From the NCBI GenBank assembly GCA_902794005.1, contig CADBFO010000018.1, positions 1 to 64,000 of the forward strand: a stretch of DNA of 64,000 nucleotides. Direction: 5' to 3'. This DNA is from an uncultured Bacteroidia bacterium. GTDB taxonomy: Bacteria; Bacteroidota; Bacteroidia; Bacteroidales; UBA932. The notes under the pieces are model-generated. The model was not told the origin of the DNA, did no database searches, and saw only the letters and a program-made list of their open reading frames with translations. A program made the translations under genes and the position numbers. Shown here in pieces: positions 8,641-17,975 of this stretch; position 1 is the stretch's first letter, and each line of letters opens with the position of its first letter.

Positions 8641-10127
8641 ACGCGGGAAACCTTCATGCTGCCGGTGCGCTTGAAATCTTCCGTGCGCACGGTTACTTTG
8701 CGGATCTGATGGGTGGTGGGAAGGGTGGCGTTGACTTTATCCACCAGGGCCTTCATGTAGGCTTCCACTTCTTCCCAGGGCTTGCCGTCGAAAGCGGGCA
8801 TGAACGGAAGAATCTCGATGGCAATCACGCTGCCGCCGTTCAGATTGTCTTCCTTCACCATGGCGTCGCGGACGCAAGGATCGGCATAGAAGGGCTCTTC
8901 CAGGCTTTCGGGGCTCACATTCTCACCGTTGGAAAGGATGATGAGGTTCTTGATGCGGCCGGTAATGTACAGGAAGCCGTCCTCGTCGAAATGGCAGAGG
9001 TCTCCGGTGCGGAGCCAGCCGTCGGGCGTAAGGGCCTCGGCCGTCTTCTCGGGATCTTTGTAGTAGCCGGAGAACACGTTGTCGCCCTTGATCCAGAGCT
9101 CGCCGTCCACAATCTTGGTCTCCTGGCCGGGATAAATCTTGCCGATGGAGGTGGGATGGGTGATGGCGTCGGCATTGGCCGATGTGAGGTTGGCGCCTTC
9201 CGTCAGGCCGTAGCCGAAGCAGAATTCCACGCCCAGCTTGGAGAAGATATCCACCAGGCGCGGCGGCACGTTGGCGGCCCCGGCGATAATCATGCGGAGG
9301 CTGCCGCCCAGGAACTGGGGACCGTACATCTTCACCAGGCCGGCGAGGATGTCGCAGATACCGGGAACGATGACCAGGACGGTGGGCTTGAGCGCGGGAA
9401 GCTTGCCCACGGTGGCTTTCATGTCTTCGCAGGAGTACCAGAGGTTGCCGCTATAGAAGCAGCCCATGGTGCCGGCGACAAGGCCGAACACATGGCTCAG
9501 CGGCAGCAGGCCCACGTAACGGTGTACGCCAATCACATGGCCGGGCTTGAAGACGGCGTTGTAATTGCCTCTCATGAGGGCACGGTGGCTCAGGACGGCG
9601 CCCTTCGGGGAACCGGTGGTACCGCCGGTGAAGAAGATGGCGGCGGGGCTTTCCGGGTCGATATCGGCCACAGGGGCCTCCGTCTCGGCGGTCTCCGTGG
9701 TGGAGAGCACTTTCACGCCCTGAAGCTTGGCGGTGAGGGGCTTGAATTCGTCGCGGACGAAGATGGCGGCAATGTCAAATTTCATGCAGGAACCGACCAC
9801 GGCCATTTCCGGCAGGGACGGAGGGAAATTCATGGCCACATATCCGGCCGATGTGACGGCGAGGAAAAGTTCCACGGCGTCCAGGCTGTTGCGGTCCATG
9901 ATGGCGATGTGGGCGCCCTTCGGAAGGCCCAGGCTGCCGATGAAAGCCCGGCGGCGGGCAATCCGTTTTCCGAATTCTGCGTAAGTGATGGTGTTTACCT
10001 GGTCGCTGACGGCCGGCATATCGGCATATTCCTTGGCAAACCAGTTCACGAATTCTCCCATGGTGGGGAGGTAGGGGATTCTCTCAAACTCCTCCTTCGG
10101 GAGCATGTCATAGAAATAATTGGACAT
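8637..10127 (-). CDS. AMP-dependent acyl-CoA/acyl-ACP synthetase
   Basis: A 496-residue adenylate-forming enzyme. Visible core motifs are the phosphate loop FTGGTTGSPKG (residues about 165-176, K175), YGLTEGA, the GELWIKGDNVFSGYYKD stretch, WLRTGDL with the ribose-binding Asp, GRIKNLIILSNGENV and the C-terminal lysine motif TGSMKVSR. It activates a carboxylic acid as acyl-AMP and passes it to CoA or to the ACP encoded immediately downstream with a four-base overlap. It is shorter than typical long-chain acyl-CoA synthetases. A -7 element sits 33 bases before the start. Confidence 0.88.
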   Translation of the reverse strand: MSNYFYDMLPKEEFERIPYLPTMGEFVNWFAKEYADMPAVSDQVNTITYAEFGKRIARRRAFIGSLGLPKGAHIAIMDRNSLDAVELFLAVTSAGYVAMNFPPSLPEMAVVGSCMKFDIAAIFVRDEFKPLTAKLQGVKVLSTTETAETEAPVADIDPESPAAIFFTGGTTGSPKGAVLSHRALMRGNYNAVFKPGHVIGVHRYVGLLPLSHVFGLVAGTMGCFYSGNLWYSCEDMKATVGKLPALKPTVLVIVPGICDILAGLVKMYGPQFLGGSLRMIIAGAANVPPRLVDIFSKLGVEFCFGYGLTEGANLTSANADAITHPTSIGKIYPGQETKIVDGELWIKGDNVFSGYYKDPEKTAEALTPDGWLRTGDLCHFDEDGFLYITGRIKNLIILSNGENVSPESLEEPFYADPCVRDAMVKEDNLNGGSVIAIEILPFMPAFDGKPWEEVEAYMKALVDKVNATLPTTHQIRKVTVRTEDFKRTGSMKVSRV

Positions 10128-10159
10128 ATCAGTTTGGGTTTAGGATTTCACAAAGTCTG

Positions 10160-10167
10160 CAAATATA
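10160..10167 (-). promoter_or_regulatory. -7 element for the ligase-ACP pair
   Basis: Minus-strand TATATTTG fits TAnnTTTG. It separates the ligase from the upstream menG, so the two groups are likely separate transcripts. Confidence 0.5.
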
Positions 10168-10175
10168 CTTATTTT

Positions 10176-10880
10176 TTATGAATTCTTCCGGCCGACGAAC
10201 ATCCGGCACAGGCCGAAGGTGAACGACCGGCAGCGGACATCCCGGAAACCGGCCTCGCGCATCATGGCGCAGAAAACTTCCGGCGCAGGGAAGGCATGGA
10301 CCGATGCCGGCAAATACCGGTAGGCGGCCTTGTCTCCGGAGACTTTCCCGCCCACCCAGGGAAGGATGTGCAAGAAATAAAGGTCGTACAGGCGCCGGAG
10401 CACTTTGTTCCGGGGGACGGACAGTTCCAGAATGACCGCCTTGCCCGAAGGCTTGAGCACCCGCAGGAACTCTTTGAGCCCCTGTTCCTTGTGCTCGAAA
10501 TTCCGGATGCCGAAAGCACAGGTAACCCGGTGGAAGGCGTCCTCCGGGAAAGGAAGGTTCTCACCGTCGGCCACCTTCAGGCGGATGCGGTCGTGCACCC
10601 CCTCATGGGCGGCTTTTTCCATCACGAGCGCCATCATGCCTTCGGAAATATCGGCCCCGATGACGCGGGAACCGGGACCGGCGGCCTTGGCGATGGCAAT
10701 GGTGCTGTCACCCGTTCCGCAGGCCACATCCAGGATTTGCTGGACGCTTCCGTCCACAATCTCCTTCAGGGCATAACGGCGCCACAGGCGGTCCACATTC
10801 AGGGACATGAGGTGGTTGAGCCGGTCGTATGACGGGGCAATCCCGTCGAACATTTCCTGGATTCTCTCTTTCTTGGGCAT
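10176..10880 (-). CDS. menG: Demethylmenaquinone methyltransferase
   Basis: A 234-residue SAM-dependent C-methyltransferase of the UbiE/MenG family. Motifs seen: FDGIAPSYDRLNHLMSL at the N-terminus, the SAM loop ILDVACGTGDSTIAIA around residue 48-63, GADISEGM, and the family signature GIRNFEHKEQGLKEFLRVL. It methylates demethylmenaquinol to menaquinol, fitting an organism that respires with menaquinone and probably lacks ubiquinone. Its start codon shares one base with the yidD stop, and it closes the sui1-to-menG run. Confidence 0.93.
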   Translation of the reverse strand: MPKKERIQEMFDGIAPSYDRLNHLMSLNVDRLWRRYALKEIVDGSVQQILDVACGTGDSTIAIAKAAGPGSRVIGADISEGMMALVMEKAAHEGVHDRIRLKVADGENLPFPEDAFHRVTCAFGIRNFEHKEQGLKEFLRVLKPSGKAVILELSVPRNKVLRRLYDLYFLHILPWVGGKVSGDKAAYRYLPASVHAFPAPEVFCAMMREAGFRDVRCRSFTFGLCRMFVGRKNS

Positions 10881-11113
10881 TACGGTACAGGATCATATCC
10901 GCTCCCGCCCCAGGGATGGCAGCGGAGAAGACGGCGGACGGTAAGATAAAGGCCCTTGAGGGGGCCGTGTTTGCGGAACGCCTCCAGCGCATACTGCGAG
11001 CAGGTGGGCGTGAAACGGCAGGAAGGCGGCGTGAACGGACTGATGCAGACCTGATAGAATTTAATCAGGACAACGGCCGGGAAAATGAGGATCTTCTTGA
11101 TCGTCGGGTTCAT
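10880..11113 (-). CDS. yidD: Membrane protein insertion efficiency factor YidD
   Basis: A 77-residue protein with the family signature [19 protein letters not shown] and C-terminal [13 protein letters not shown]. YidD lies at the membrane and assists YidC-dependent insertion. It overlaps rnpA by four bases (ATGA) and menG by one base; the rnpA-yidD pairing is conserved across bacteria and supports both calls. Confidence 0.95.
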   Translation of the reverse strand: MNPTIKKILIFPAVVLIKFYQVCISPFTPPSCRFTPTCSQYALEAFRKHGPLKGLYLTVRRLLRCHPWGGSGYDPVP

Positions 11114-11454
11114 CGCAGGGCCTCCAGAACACGGGTCATATCTTCGTAAACGGTCTCGTAGGGCAGCACTTCGCGGGAAGTATAGACAAAAAGCATGTCC
11201 GCGGCACTTTCCAGCAAAGACTTCTGCCGACGATAACTCTCGCGGATCCGGCGTTTGAGAAGGTTCCGCTTCACGGCGCGTTTGAAATGCCGCTTGGGAA
11301 CGGAAATCACCACGCGAGACTCGCTCTCCCCTTCCCCGCGACGGAGGTAACGGCAGCGAAGGCAGCCCGCCTGGACGCTTTTCCCCTGTTCGAAAAGAGC
11401 CTCGACGGCTGTTTTGCCGCAGAGGCGCTCGGACTTGGGAAAAGAAGCATCCAT
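11110..11454 (-). CDS. rnpA: Ribonuclease P protein component
   Basis: A 114-residue basic protein. The RNR-type RNA-binding region reads [19 protein letters not shown] at about residues 57-75; the N-terminus has the expected [18 protein letters not shown]. It is the protein subunit of RNase P, which trims the 5' end of tRNA precursors. It overlaps hemD by one base and yidD by four. rpmH is not next to it here, as is common in Bacteroidetes. Confidence 0.94.
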   Translation of the reverse strand: MDASFPKSERLCGKTAVEALFEQGKSVQAGCLRCRYLRRGEGESESRVVISVPKRHFKRAVKRNLLKRRIRESYRRQKSLLESAADMLFVYTSREVLPYETVYEDMTRVLEALR

Positions 11455-12197
11455 TAAGCCAAACTCTTCAGATACAGTTCGATGGCCGATGCGACGGACG
11501 GCGCCTCGGGAGACGGAGCCTTCACATCAATCCGGAGACCGGCCTCCTCCATGGCCCGTACGATGGAGCGGCCATAGGAGACCATCTTCATCTCTTCCTG
11601 GCGGAAGTCCGGGAAATTCTCCTGGAGAGACTTCACGTCGGCCGGATGGTAGAAGACCACCATGTCGTAGGATTTGAGGTCGAGGTCTTTGAGGTCCTGG
11701 CTCACCGACTTCACGAAGACACCGGTGGCGTACTGGAGGTGATTGGCGGTGAAAAGGGACGTAAGGGCCTCGGACGAAGAGGAATCCGACATGGCGATAA
11801 GGAACTTCTCTCCCTTGTGCTTGGGGCCGATGAGGGCCACTACGCTCTCAGGGGTGCCGGTTCCGAAGAAAATCTTGCGCTTGCGGTAAACGATATGCTT
11901 CTGCAGATACATGGCCACGGCTTCCGTGGTGCAGAAGTACTTCATGGTCTCGGGAATTTTGGTGCGGAGTTCTTCGGCCAGGGAGAAAAAAGCATCGATG
12001 GCGTGACGGGAGGAAAATACGACGGCCGTATAATCCAATACATTGATCCGCTGGGCGCGGAACTCTCTGGACGTCAGGGGCTCTATCTTGAAAAACGGAC
12101 GGAAATCAAAGCTGACTCCAAACTTTTCACTCACAGCCTGGTACTGCGAAAGAATGCGGGGAGCATTCTGAGAAATCAGGATTTTCTTGATGTTCAT
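11454..12197 (-). CDS. hemD: Uroporphyrinogen-III synthase
   Basis: A 247-residue two-lobed protein of the HemD family: [10 protein letters not shown] at the N-terminus, [14 protein letters not shown] near residue 60 and [18 protein letters not shown] near residue 180 are the matching segments of the two half-domains. HemD closes and inverts hydroxymethylbilane to uroporphyrinogen III for heme synthesis. HemD is weakly conserved, and the call is supported by the DUF4271-hemD neighbourhood common in Bacteroidetes. One base overlap with rnpA. Confidence 0.85.
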   Translation of the reverse strand: MNIKKILISQNAPRILSQYQAVSEKFGVSFDFRPFFKIEPLTSREFRAQRINVLDYTAVVFSSRHAIDAFFSLAEELRTKIPETMKYFCTTEAVAMYLQKHIVYRKRKIFFGTGTPESVVALIGPKHKGEKFLIAMSDSSSSEALTSLFTANHLQYATGVFVKSVSQDLKDLDLKSYDMVVFYHPADVKSLQENFPDFRQEEMKMVSYGRSIVRAMEEAGLRIDVKAPSPEAPSVASAIELYLKSLA

Positions 12198-12215
12198 TTT
12201 ATACGCTTCACTACT

Positions 12216-12920
12216 CTACAAAACCACTGCCGAAACAACCAGCAGTGCAGTCGGGAAAAATTCCAGGCCGCAAAGGTACAAAAAAGTTCGGAAAGGATTG
12301 CAAAACAGTGAAAGAATTTGTGCACGCCGTATCAGGAAAACACAATACACAAACGCGCACTCCGCATAGATTAAATACCTGATTGTAACGTCGTTGACGC
12401 CGAACAGCACGCACAGCCCGACCGTCACGAGAACCAGCAGCATGAGGAGGATGAAGAAAGTAAAACTGATGCGTCCGGACAAGTGATAATTGTCGTGGTT
12501 GCGGCGGGGTTTCAGAATCAGGAACATCAGCAGGCGGAGCAAGATGTAACCCAGGATGACTCCGACCACCCAGACCAAGTACATGCGGTCCCCCACGCCC
12601 TGCAGAAAAGCAGGGTCATACAGCCGGTAGCGGAAAGCCAGGAGCACGGCCGGGAGGAGGAAGGTATGGGCCAGGACGGTGCGGTCATGGCTGAGACGGT
12701 AACTGTTTTCCAGCTGGAAACTGCCGCGGGCACGGAAAACGCTGTCCCAAAGGGAGGGAACCAGGGAAAAGAAGCGCTTGAACTGCATCAGCAGCAGCAA
12801 GACGAAAACCAGCGTCAGGATTTTGACCGGCAAAGGAAGACCGGTCTCCGCCGGCAGGACGGCCGGCGAAGGGCTTTCCGGAAGCAGAAGGCTACCGCTC
12901 TGGAACAAGTCCTGCCACAT
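12216..12920 (-). CDS. DUF4271 membrane protein
   Basis: A 234-residue protein with about five to six hydrophobic segments (the first at about residues 33-47, then 87-100, 113-135, 151-173, 180-195 and 217-233). The segment SLWDSVFRARGSFQLEN and the spacing of the helices match DUF4271, a Bacteroidetes family of unknown function usually found beside hemD. It sits 18 bases before hemD and overlaps the sui1 stop by one base, so it belongs to the same transcript. Confidence 0.82.
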   Translation of the reverse strand: MWQDLFQSGSLLLPESPSPAVLPAETGLPLPVKILTLVFVLLLLMQFKRFFSLVPSLWDSVFRARGSFQLENSYRLSHDRTVLAHTFLLPAVLLAFRYRLYDPAFLQGVGDRMYLVWVVGVILGYILLRLLMFLILKPRRNHDNYHLSGRISFTFFILLMLLVLVTVGLCVLFGVNDVTIRYLIYAECAFVYCVFLIRRAQILSLFCNPFRTFLYLCGLEFFPTALLVVSAVVL

Positions 12921-13264
12921 CAGTTCCCCCGTTTAGCGTTGTAACCCAGAGACTGGAGGAGTTCCGTCACCTTTTCGCGGAAATCTCCCTGGATGGTGAT
13001 CTCCCCGTCTTTGGCGCTGCCGCCCACCCCGAGGCGGGTTTTGAGCGTTCGGCCCAGTTCCTTCAGGTCATCGGCCCGGCCCACGAAACCGCTCACCAGC
13101 GTGACCTGCTTGCCGCCGCGGTTGCGCCGGTCGATTCCCACGATGAGCCTTTGCCGGGAAGGCGGAAGGGTCTCTGCCTCCGCCTCCTGTTCCGTGGTGT
13201 ACTGAAAGTCCGGATTGGTGGAAAACACCACGCCCAGACGGTCTTTCCAATCGCTGTGTGCCAT
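12920..13264 (-). CDS. SUI1/YciH-type translation initiation factor
   Basis: A 114-residue protein. The eIF1-like domain covers about residues 35-112, with IDRRNRGGKQVTLVSGF and the core LGVGGSAKDGEITIQGDF. Bacterial SUI1 proteins bind the small ribosomal subunit and are thought to affect start-site fidelity. It leads the six-gene run sui1-DUF4271-hemD-rnpA-yidD-menG. Its promoter -7 element ends only 7 bases before the ATG, so the messenger may be leaderless or nearly so. Confidence 0.9.
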   Translation of the reverse strand: MAHSDWKDRLGVVFSTNPDFQYTTEQEAEAETLPPSRQRLIVGIDRRNRGGKQVTLVSGFVGRADDLKELGRTLKTRLGVGGSAKDGEITIQGDFREKVTELLQSLGYNAKRGN

Positions 13265-13271
13265 AACCTTG

Positions 13272-13279
13272 CAAAGGTA
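13272..13279 (-). promoter_or_regulatory. -7 element for the sui1 run, very close to the start codon
   Basis: Minus-strand TACCTTTG fits TAnnTTTG; a TTG at 13300-13302 gives a partial -33 element with a 20-base spacer. With the usual spacing, transcription would begin about one base before the ATG at 13264. Confidence 0.55.
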
Positions 13280-13337
13280 CTGCTTTTTTCATTTCATCGC
13301 AATATCTGCACTGTTCGGAAAAAAGTGTCCCGGTCCG

Positions 13338-13369
13338 TTTGTCTATTTGCGTCCCTTTCACTAAATTTG
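13338..13369 (+). promoter_or_regulatory. Consensus Bacteroidetes promoter for malQ
   Basis: TTTG (13338-13341) and TAAATTTG (13362-13369) with a 20-base spacer make the best full promoter in the window. The leader to the malQ ATG would be about 35 bases. Confidence 0.65.
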
Positions 13370-13410
13370 TTAACTTGCTATGCAACTTCTGACAAATCAA
13401 CACTGAAAAT

Positions 13411-15843
13411 ATGACTATCAAAATTCAACTACAGTATCATACCCAGTGGGGAGAAAGCATCCATCTTAGGGTTGGCAGACGCCGCATCGTGATGGATTAC
13501 TCCTTCGGCGGCCTGTGGCAGATCATGCTCACCGGACGGGAACTCCATGACGGAGACGATTACACCTTCGAGCTCGTCCGGGACGGAAAGGTGGTGAAGC
13601 GCGAATGGCGCGCCCACCGTTTCAAAGCCCCGGTGGCCCAGAAAAACATCATCATCCGGTCGCGCTGGCAGGAGCGTCCGTCCAATTCGGCCTTCTATTC
13701 ATCGGCTTTCAACGAGGTCATCTTCCGCCGTCCCTCCGGGGCATCTTTCCGCAACCGGCAGAACGGGAGCCCGGACCGGGGAAACATCTGCATCCGCATC
13801 GCCGCCCCCGAAGTGCGAAGCCACGAGTCCGTGGGCATCGTGGGCTCGGGCAAACTGCTGGGCAACTGGAAGAACGTTCAGCTGATGACGGACGAGGGCT
13901 TCCCCTGGTGGTTCATCACCCTGGACATCACGGAGCCCATGGAATACAAATTCGTCATCGTGGACACCAAGACCGGGAAAATCCGCCTGTGGGAAGAAGG
14001 GCCCAATCACTTCTTTGCAGAAATTCCTCCCAAGAACACCCAGCTCATCATCGCAGACCTGGATCCCCGCTTCCCCACGGAGCCCTGGCGCGGTGTCGGC
14101 GTGGCCGTTCCCGTGTTCTCGCTCCGCAGTGAGGACAGCTTCGGCGTGGGAGAATTCAACGACATCCGGCATCTGGTGGACTGGGCCGTCCAGGCCGGAC
14201 AAAGCGTGATCCAGCTCCTGCCCATCAACGACACCACCATGACCCACTCCTGGCAGGATTCGTATCCCTACAACGCCGTGAGCTCCTTCGCCCTGCATCC
14301 GCAGTTCGTACACCTTCCTGCCGCCGGTGTGCGCCAGGACGCCGCCTACAAGGCACGGAAAGCGGAGCTGGAGGCGCTTCCGGCCGTGGATTACGAGGCC
14401 GTGAACAGCGCCAAGCTGGAAATGCTCCGCAAACTCTACAAGGGCGCCAAAGGGCGGGACACGCTGGCATCGGCCCCGTACAAGACCTTTGTCGATGCCA
14501 ACCGGGGATGGCTGCTCCCCTATGCCGTCTTCAGTGTCCTGAGAGACCTGAACGGCACGCCGGAATTCGGCACCTGGAAGCAGCTGGGCACCTACAACGC
14601 CAAAAAAGTGCAGGCTTTTGCCGATGAACACGCCCAGGAAGTGGGCTTCTACTGCTATGTCCAGTTCCTGCTGGACAGCCAGCTCAAGGAAGCCGTGCAG
14701 TATGCGCATCTGCACGGGGTGGCCCTCAAGGGAGACCTCCCCATCGGCGTGAGCCGCCAGAGCGTGGATGCCTGGCAGCACCCGGAACTCTTCCACATGG
14801 ACAGCCAGGCGGGCGCTCCGCCGGACGCCTTCGCCGAGGACGGCCAGAACTGGGGCTTCCCCACCTATAACTGGGAAGAAATGGCCAAGGACGGCTATGC
14901 CTGGTGGAAAGCCCGCATGGGCAAAATGGCAGAATACTTCGACGCCTTCCGCATTGACCACGTCCTGGGATTTTTCCGCATCTGGGAAATTCCCGTTCCG
15001 CACAAGAGCGGCCTCATGGGCCACTTCAACCCGGCGCTGCCCTACAGCGGAGACGAACTGCGCGCCATGGGCTTCAACCCCGGCGACGCGGACGGGACGG
15101 ACACCCTCTTCGTGGAAGACCCCCGGAGGGCCGACTGCTGGCACCCCCGCATCGCCGGAGAAAAGACCCGGCGCTTCGCCTGGTTGCCGGACCACCTCAA
15201 GCAGCGCTACATGCAGCTGAGCGAAGACTTCTTCTGGCACCGCCACGACGACTTCTGGCGGGACACCGCCCTCCGCAAACTCCCGGCCCTCCTTCGTTCC
15301 ACGGGCATGCTTGCCTGCGGCGAAGACCTGGGCATGATTCCCGCCTGCGTGGCCTCCGTCATGGACAGCCTCAACATCCTTTCCCTGGAAATCCAGCGCA
15401 TGCCCAAGGACCCGAAGGAAGCCTTCGGCCATCCGGACCGCTATCCGTACTGGTGCGTCTGCGCCACGGGCACGCACGACACCTCGCCGCTCCGCGCCTG
15501 GTGGGAAGAGGACCGCGCCCTCACCCAGCGCTACTACAACGAAGTGCTCGGTTGTGAGGGAGACGCCCCCTATTTCTGCGAGCCCTGGGTGGCCGATCTG
15601 ATTGTGGCCCAGCATATGAAATCGCCCGCCATGCTGGCCATCCTGCCCCTGCAGGACTGGCTCGCCACCGACGGAGAGGTCCGTTACAACGGCAATCCGG
15701 CCGACGAGCGCATCAACGTGCCGGCCATTCCGCGCTATTACTGGCGCTACCGTATGCACTGCACGCTGGAGAGCCTGACGGCCGATGACAAACTGAATCA
15801 ACATATCCGCTCGCTCGTGCGTGCCGGCGGAAGAGGAAAATAG
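13411..15843 (+). CDS. malQ: 4-alpha-glucanotransferase with N-terminal starch-binding domains
   Basis: An 810-residue GH77 enzyme (amylomaltase/disproportionating enzyme) that transfers maltooligosaccharide units between glucan chains. About 250 residues of carbohydrate-binding modules precede the catalytic barrel; the segment IRIAAPEVRSHESVGIVGSG and GNW motif are CBM20-like, and an earlier similar domain starts at residue 3, a layout known from Bacteroidetes and plant DPE2. Catalytic residues are in place: nucleophile D516 in RIDHVLGFFRIWEIP, acid/base E638 in CGEDLGMIP, and D690 in GTHDTSPLRAW. No signal peptide, so it acts on internal glycogen or imported maltodextrin. Confidence 0.95.
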   Translation: MTIKIQLQYHTQWGESIHLRVGRRRIVMDYSFGGLWQIMLTGRELHDGDDYTFELVRDGKVVKREWRAHRFKAPVAQKNIIIRSRWQERPSNSAFYSSAFNEVIFRRPSGASFRNRQNGSPDRGNICIRIAAPEVRSHESVGIVGSGKLLGNWKNVQLMTDEGFPWWFITLDITEPMEYKFVIVDTKTGKIRLWEEGPNHFFAEIPPKNTQLIIADLDPRFPTEPWRGVGVAVPVFSLRSEDSFGVGEFNDIRHLVDWAVQAGQSVIQLLPINDTTMTHSWQDSYPYNAVSSFALHPQFVHLPAAGVRQDAAYKARKAELEALPAVDYEAVNSAKLEMLRKLYKGAKGRDTLASAPYKTFVDANRGWLLPYAVFSVLRDLNGTPEFGTWKQLGTYNAKKVQAFADEHAQEVGFYCYVQFLLDSQLKEAVQYAHLHGVALKGDLPIGVSRQSVDAWQHPELFHMDSQAGAPPDAFAEDGQNWGFPTYNWEEMAKDGYAWWKARMGKMAEYFDAFRIDHVLGFFRIWEIPVPHKSGLMGHFNPALPYSGDELRAMGFNPGDADGTDTLFVEDPRRADCWHPRIAGEKTRRFAWLPDHLKQRYMQLSEDFFWHRHDDFWRDTALRKLPALLRSTGMLACGEDLGMIPACVASVMDSLNILSLEIQRMPKDPKEAFGHPDRYPYWCVCATGTHDTSPLRAWWEEDRALTQRYYNEVLGCEGDAPYFCEPWVADLIVAQHMKSPAMLAILPLQDWLATDGEVRYNGNPADERINVPAIPRYYWRYRMHCTLESLTADDKLNQHIRSLVRAGGRGK

Positions 15844-15844
15844 T

Positions 15845-16924
15845 ATGAAACGATTTCTTTTAAGCTTGATCCTGCTGGCCTCCTGCACAGGACTCTGGGG
15901 CCAGGTAGTCTATACGGACGCATCGGCCCTTCCGCTGTACGGAAAGGCTGCACAGACGGAAGGGTACCGCCGGCTTCCGGCCTCCCTGGAGGGCGTGGTG
16001 CGGACTTCTTTATGGAACCTCGGCATCCATTCGGCCGGCCTGTACGTGCGCTTCCGCACCGATGCGCCGGAAATCCATGCCCGGTGGAGCAATACCGGCC
16101 ACCACATGCCCCACATGACCGACTGCGGCACCGGAGGGCTGGACCTGTACGTCCATCTGGACGGAGCGTGGAAATACCTTCGCTCCGGCTTTGGGAAAGC
16201 GACAGGCGCCCGGAAGGAGTATGAAGTGCGGCTGGTGGGCAACATGCAGCCCGCCATGCGGGAATATATGCTGTATCTGGGACTGTATGACGAAACGCTT
16301 TCACTGGAACTGGGGGTTCCGGAAGGGTATGCCCTCTATCGGCCGGAACTGGACAGCCCGGTTTCGGAAAAGCCCCTGGTGATGTACGGAACCAGCATCC
16401 TGCAGGGAGGCTGCGCTTCCCGTCCCGGGATGGCCCATACCAACATCCTGGCCCGCCGGCTGGACCGCACGGTCATCAACCTCGGCTTCAGCGGAAACGC
16501 CCATCTGGACTACGAGATTGCCCGGCTGATGGCTTCGGTGCCGGATCCTTCCGTCTTTGTGCTGGACTATGTCCCCAACGCATCGGAAGGCCAGATTGAG
16601 GAAAGGGGCGAGACCTTTTTCCGGATTCTCCGGGAAGCGCATCCCGACGTGCCGGTGATTTTTGTGGAAGATCCCCATTTTTCCCATTCGGTCCTGGACC
16701 AGGCCGTCGCCGCTGAAGTGTCCGGCAGAAATGCGGCACAGAAAGCCCTCTACGAGCGCCTGGTGGCAGCCGGAGAGAAGCGTCTTTTCTATGTTTACTC
16801 CTTTGGAATGACACAGCAGGAAGACTTTGTGGACGGTGTCCATTTTACCGACAGGGGCATGACGCACTATGCCGATCTGCTGGAACCGTTTCTGCGGGAA
16901 GCGCTGATCCTGTCGGACCCATGA
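15845..16924 (+). CDS. SGNH/GDSL hydrolase, exported (GxDLY family)
   Basis: A 359-residue exported esterase-like protein. The start is the ATG one base after the malQ stop, giving a signal peptide MKRFLLSLILLASCTGLWG; LASC could be a lipobox, or cleavage may follow WGQ. The N-terminal domain carries GGLDLY (the GxDLY motif) and the C-terminal domain is the GDSL_3 type: YGTSILQGG with the nucleophilic Ser near residue 184, the oxyanion region NLGFSGNAHLD, and DGVHFTDRG with the catalytic Asp and His. The substrate is unknown; related enzymes deacetylate glycans. Its last four bases overlap the rsgA start. Confidence 0.88.
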   Translation: MKRFLLSLILLASCTGLWGQVVYTDASALPLYGKAAQTEGYRRLPASLEGVVRTSLWNLGIHSAGLYVRFRTDAPEIHARWSNTGHHMPHMTDCGTGGLDLYVHLDGAWKYLRSGFGKATGARKEYEVRLVGNMQPAMREYMLYLGLYDETLSLELGVPEGYALYRPELDSPVSEKPLVMYGTSILQGGCASRPGMAHTNILARRLDRTVINLGFSGNAHLDYEIARLMASVPDPSVFVLDYVPNASEGQIEERGETFFRILREAHPDVPVIFVEDPHFSHSVLDQAVAAEVSGRNAAQKALYERLVAAGEKRLFYVYSFGMTQQEDFVDGVHFTDRGMTHYADLLEPFLREALILSDP

Positions 16925-17847
16925 GAAGCGGGGAAGCAACGGTCGTGAAGAACGCCGGCAGCCACTATCTGCTGTCGGAGCTGCCTGCGTGGGACCTTTT
17001 TCCTGCGGTGCTGCGCGGAAAAATCCGCCTCAAGGAAAACGTCGTCACCAATCCCGTCGCCGTGGGAGACCGTGTCCGCTATCAGGCCGATGAGGACGGC
17101 TGTGTCATCACCGACATCCTGCCCCGGCGCAACTACCTCATCCGCCGCTCCACCAACCTGTCGCGGCAGGCGCATATCATCGCCGCCAATATCGACAGGG
17201 CGTATCTCATTGTATCCCTGTATTTTCCGGAAGTCAAACTTCCTTTCTTGGACCGGATCCTGGTCACCTGCGAACTCTATGGCATCCCCGCCACCATCGT
17301 ACTGAGCAAAACGGACCTGTACCGGGAACTGGCCCCGGAGGAAATCGCCCGTTTCCGCTCCATTTACGAGAAGGCAGGCTATCCGGTGATTGAAGCCTCG
17401 GTGCCGGAAGGGACAGGAATTGAGGAAATCCGGGAGAGCTGCCGGGGGCGGGTGAACCTCTTTTCCGGAGAGTCGGGCGTAGGGAAATCGTCCCTTATCA
17501 AGGCGCTGGACCCGACGCTGGATCCCAAGATCGGCGCCATCTCGACCGTTCATCTGCAGGGGAAACACACCACTTCCCTGTATGAGATGTACCCGCTCTG
17601 TTCCGGCGGTTTCGTGATTGACTCCCCGGGCATCCGGGGCTTCGGCCTGGTGGATGTGGAGAAGGAGGAGATTGCACGCTATTTCCCGGAAATGCTGCAG
17701 GCGGCCGAGGGGTGCCGCTTCACGCCCTGCACGCACACGCACGAGCCCGGCTGCGCCGTGAAGGAGGCGGTGGACAGGGGACTCATCTCCCCGGAGCGTT
17801 ACGGCTCCTACCTGGGCATGCTGGAAGAAGACAAGAAGTTTCGATAG
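16921..17847 (+). CDS. rsgA: Ribosome small-subunit biogenesis GTPase RsgA
   Basis: A 308-residue circularly permuted GTPase: OB-fold first (about residues 1-80), then G4 SKTD near 128, the P-loop GESGVGKSSL at about 181-190, G3 DSPGIRGF near 234, and a C-terminal zinc site with C265, C270, H272 and C278 in GCRFTPCTHTHEPGC. It checks and releases assembly factors from the 30S subunit. The ATG lies in the stop of the SGNH gene (ATGA), so it is coupled to malQ-SGNH. Confidence 0.95.
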   Translation: MRSGEATVVKNAGSHYLLSELPAWDLFPAVLRGKIRLKENVVTNPVAVGDRVRYQADEDGCVITDILPRRNYLIRRSTNLSRQAHIIAANIDRAYLIVSLYFPEVKLPFLDRILVTCELYGIPATIVLSKTDLYRELAPEEIARFRSIYEKAGYPVIEASVPEGTGIEEIRESCRGRVNLFSGESGVGKSSLIKALDPTLDPKIGAISTVHLQGKHTTSLYEMYPLCSGGFVIDSPGIRGFGLVDVEKEEIARYFPEMLQAAEGCRFTPCTHTHEPGCAVKEAVDRGLISPERYGSYLGMLEEDKKFR

Positions 17848-17860
17848 AGCGCCCCGGCAT

Positions 17861-17975
17861 GCTGAATGAAGGGTTGTTTGAATGAAGGGGGTCATGCTGA
17901 ATGAAGGGGGGGCATTCTGAACGAAGGGTGTCATGCTGAATGAAGGGGGGTCATTCTGAACGAAGTGAAGAATCT
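17861..17975 (+). repeat. Tandem short-family repeats before the MATE gene
   Basis: Four to five units of about 20 bases of the type GTCATGCTGAATGAAGGG end in one complete short-family element, GTCATTCTGAACGAAGTG followed by AAGAATCT (17951-17975). The last T is directly followed by the MATE ATG, so the element makes up the whole leader immediately upstream. An in-frame ATG at 17940 inside the repeat would add MKGGHSERSEES to the protein. Confidence 0.75.

Noticed and set aside
17940..17975. Earlier ATG giving the MATE protein the start MKGGHSERSEES
   Set aside because: These codons are read from a short-family repeat; the conserved start is at 17976 or 17982.
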